A stretch of DNA of 8,362 bases, taken from Deltaproteobacteria bacterium (lineage in GTDB: Bacteria; Bdellovibrionota; UBA1018). This document shows, piece by piece, positions 7,017 through 8,362 of this stretch. Where the stretch lies: assembly GCA_016194835.1 (NCBI GenBank), contig JACQAU010000064.1:1-8362 (forward strand). The letters run 5' to 3'. Both the position numbers and the translations under genes were made by a program. Each line of letters begins with the position of its first letter. Positions within the stretch are counted from its first letter, which is position 1. The notes beneath the pieces were generated by a model, which saw nothing but the letters and a program-made list of their open reading frames with translations, made no database searches and was not told where the DNA came from.

Positions 7017-8362
7017 AAAGCTGTTTTTGGGTTTTTGTGTTTTTTGTCTGGTAATTTTGATTGCAATCACCGCTGTTCCTTTTTTTGTAAATGTTGATCA
7101 ATATAGACCTCAGATTGTGCAAGCGGTCAATGAACGTATTAACGGCAAACTCGAACTAGGAAAACTTTCGTTGTCGCTTTGGGGACAAATTAGAGTTGAG
7201 GTTGGTGGACTCAAGCTTTTTGATACAAAAGAAAATCAAATAGTTTCTGTCAAAGATGCTTGGTTTCATTTTCCTTTTTTGTCTATTTTATCTGGAGCTC
7301 CTACTTTGAACTTCAAAATGATAAAACCAGAATTATCGGTTGTAAAAGACAAAAATGGAAGTCTTAATGTTTTAACTCTGATGAAACAGCCCGTTGCTGT
7401 GGACACATCAAAAACACTACAAGAAGGCCAGAAAATAACACCACAGAAATTTGAACTTCCAGGTATCGTATCAAAAGCGGTGTTGGGGGTAGAAGTTTTA
7501 CAAGCGTTATTGGTTTATAGGGATGTGACTTTAAGCAAGGAGCCTCAAAGTGTAAAAAATTTGAATTTAAGATTAAAAAATATATCTTTAGAGCAAGCTA
7601 CAGAGTTAGAAATTTGGGGTAATATAGATGGCTCGAAACTTAAAGATACTTTAAGCATTAGAGGACCTTTTAGAATTAGCGGCAACGCTAGACCAGAACT
7701 TGTACAAAAAAGATTTGATAAAATTACGATCGATTTATTGGGTAATTTTGATGACATCGAAGTTCTTGTGCCTGATCTATTTGAAAAGAAAAAAGGAGTC
7801 AAAGCACAGTTTAAAGCTCAAATGCAATCCAGTTTCGAAAAAGCTTCTGTTACGGCAGTTGCTACATTTTTTAATGCAGAATTTAAGGTGCAGGGATCTG
7901 TAGCAAATTTTAATCAGCCACAAGTTGAGTTTTCAATCAAATCTAACGAAATTGCTTTGAACCCATGGAATAGTTTAGTCTATTCATTGAAAAGTTATGA
8001 CCTAGGTGGTGTGGCATCGTTAGAGGCTGGTATTAATGGATCTGCCCAGCAACTTGGATATAAAGCACAGGTACAGTTTAAAAACGTTACAGCCAAGGCT
8101 CCACATTTAAAATCACAACCTCAAATTGACGGAGCTGTAAAAGTATCTACAAATCAAATCGAAAGTTTTTGGGTGACATTAAAAGCGCCAGGAAATGATT
8201 TGAAAGTACAAGGCAGATTGGTTTCTTTCGAAAAACCAAGTATAGAAGTTTCTGTGGTGTCTGCAGGCATAGATTTGGACCAGCTCATTGATTTTCCTAG
8301 ACCTTCTAAATTGGCTAAATCGGCTACATCGGCAGATTATGACACGATGTTAAAGCCAATGC
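7003..8362 (+). CDS. AsmA-family inner-membrane-anchored envelope protein (3' partial)
   Basis: The frame is open from the ATG at 7003 through the window end: 453 codons without a stop. The N-terminus is a short basic stretch (MRLLKK) and one hydrophobic segment (about 7-28), giving an inner-membrane anchor with a periplasmic body. The segment VDQYRPQIVQAVNERI (31-46), followed by KLELGKLSLSLWGQIRVEV (49-67), matches the AsmA N-terminal pattern (Asn/Asp-x-Tyr/Phe-Arg, an amphipathic helix, then a strand block). The rest is alternating polar/hydrophobic strand-like sequence of the sort that builds the long beta-groove of AsmA/TamB/YhdP proteins, e.g. VQGSVANFNQPQVEFSIKSN (296-315). By family knowledge such proteins support phospholipid movement to, and integrity of, the outer membrane. 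It overlaps gatB by 14 bp. The family call rests on pattern resemblance, and the exact subgroup is not resolved. Confidence 0.82.
   Translation, partial: MRLLKKLFLGFCVFCLVILIAITAVPFFVNVDQYRPQIVQAVNERINGKLELGKLSLSLWGQIRVEVGGLKLFDTKENQIVSVKDAWFHFPFLSILSGAPTLNFKMIKPELSVVKDKNGSLNVLTLMKQPVAVDTSKTLQEGQKITPQKFELPGIVSKAVLGVEVLQALLVYRDVTLSKEPQSVKNLNLRLKNISLEQATELEIWGNIDGSKLKDTLSIRGPFRISGNARPELVQKRFDKITIDLLGNFDDIEVLVPDLFEKKKGVKAQFKAQMQSSFEKASVTAVATFFNAEFKVQGSVANFNQPQVEFSIKSNEIALNPWNSLVYSLKSYDLGGVASLEAGINGSAQQLGYKAQVQFKNVTAKAPHLKSQPQIDGAVKVSTNQIESFWVTLKAPGNDLKVQGRLVSFEKPSIEVSVVSAGIDLDQLIDFPRPSKLAKSATSADYDTMLKPM

Noticed and set aside
7545..7903. Frames at 7545-7802 (minus) and 7700-7903 (plus)
   Set aside because: Both lie inside the uninterrupted AsmA-like frame that runs from 7003 to the window end; no motif or ribosome binding site supports them.

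Overview
The window is 8.4 kb of AT-rich DNA (by eye about 35-40% G+C). All recognisable genes lie on the + strand and are densely packed. It reads as an ordinary chromosomal housekeeping segment of a diderm (Gram-negative) bacterium. The AsmA-type protein implies an outer membrane. The gatA-gatB pair implies a lineage that makes Gln-tRNA(Gln) and/or Asn-tRNA(Asn) by the indirect transamidation route, which argues against a typical enteric gammaproteobacterium. A low-GC member of the Bdellovibrionota/deltaproteobacterial grade would fit, but that is inference and the lineage is not proven by this window. No mobile element, CRISPR array, phage gene, tRNA or rRNA was seen.

Layout. Positions 2-1618 hold the 3' part of a ClC-family chloride channel/transporter with two C-terminal CBS domains; its 5' end is outside the window. 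After 30 bp, 1649-3646 encodes a UvrD/Rep/PcrA superfamily 1 DNA helicase that is short at its C-terminus. Positions 3647-4072 are a 426-bp intergenic region. It contains a good intrinsic terminator for the helicase unit (3734-3762), a second perfect inverted repeat (3772-3791), a near-consensus promoter on the minus strand (3808-3836), an AT-rich tract with a 10-bp direct repeat, and a near-consensus promoter (4006-4035) for the next operon. That operon is gatA (4073-5533), gatB (5526-7016) and an AsmA-family membrane-anchored protein (7003 to the window end, incomplete). Its genes overlap by 8 and 14 bp, which suggests translational coupling.

How the genes work together. GatA and GatB are two of the three subunits of the tRNA-dependent amidotransferase: GatA releases ammonia from glutamine, and GatB activates and amidates misacylated Glu-tRNA(Gln) or Asp-tRNA(Asn). 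The third subunit, GatC, is not encoded next to them. The AsmA-like protein is functionally unrelated (envelope lipid homeostasis by family knowledge) and appears simply co-transcribed. The ClC protein and the helicase are likewise unrelated neighbours.

No clearly new biological system is visible. The best lead is the minus-strand promoter at 3808-3836: TTGACA, a 17-bp spacer and TATAGT, with an AT-rich upstream tract. It points away from gatA into a gene-free, hairpin-rich stretch and then antisense into the end of the helicase gene, so a small or antisense RNA is plausible.
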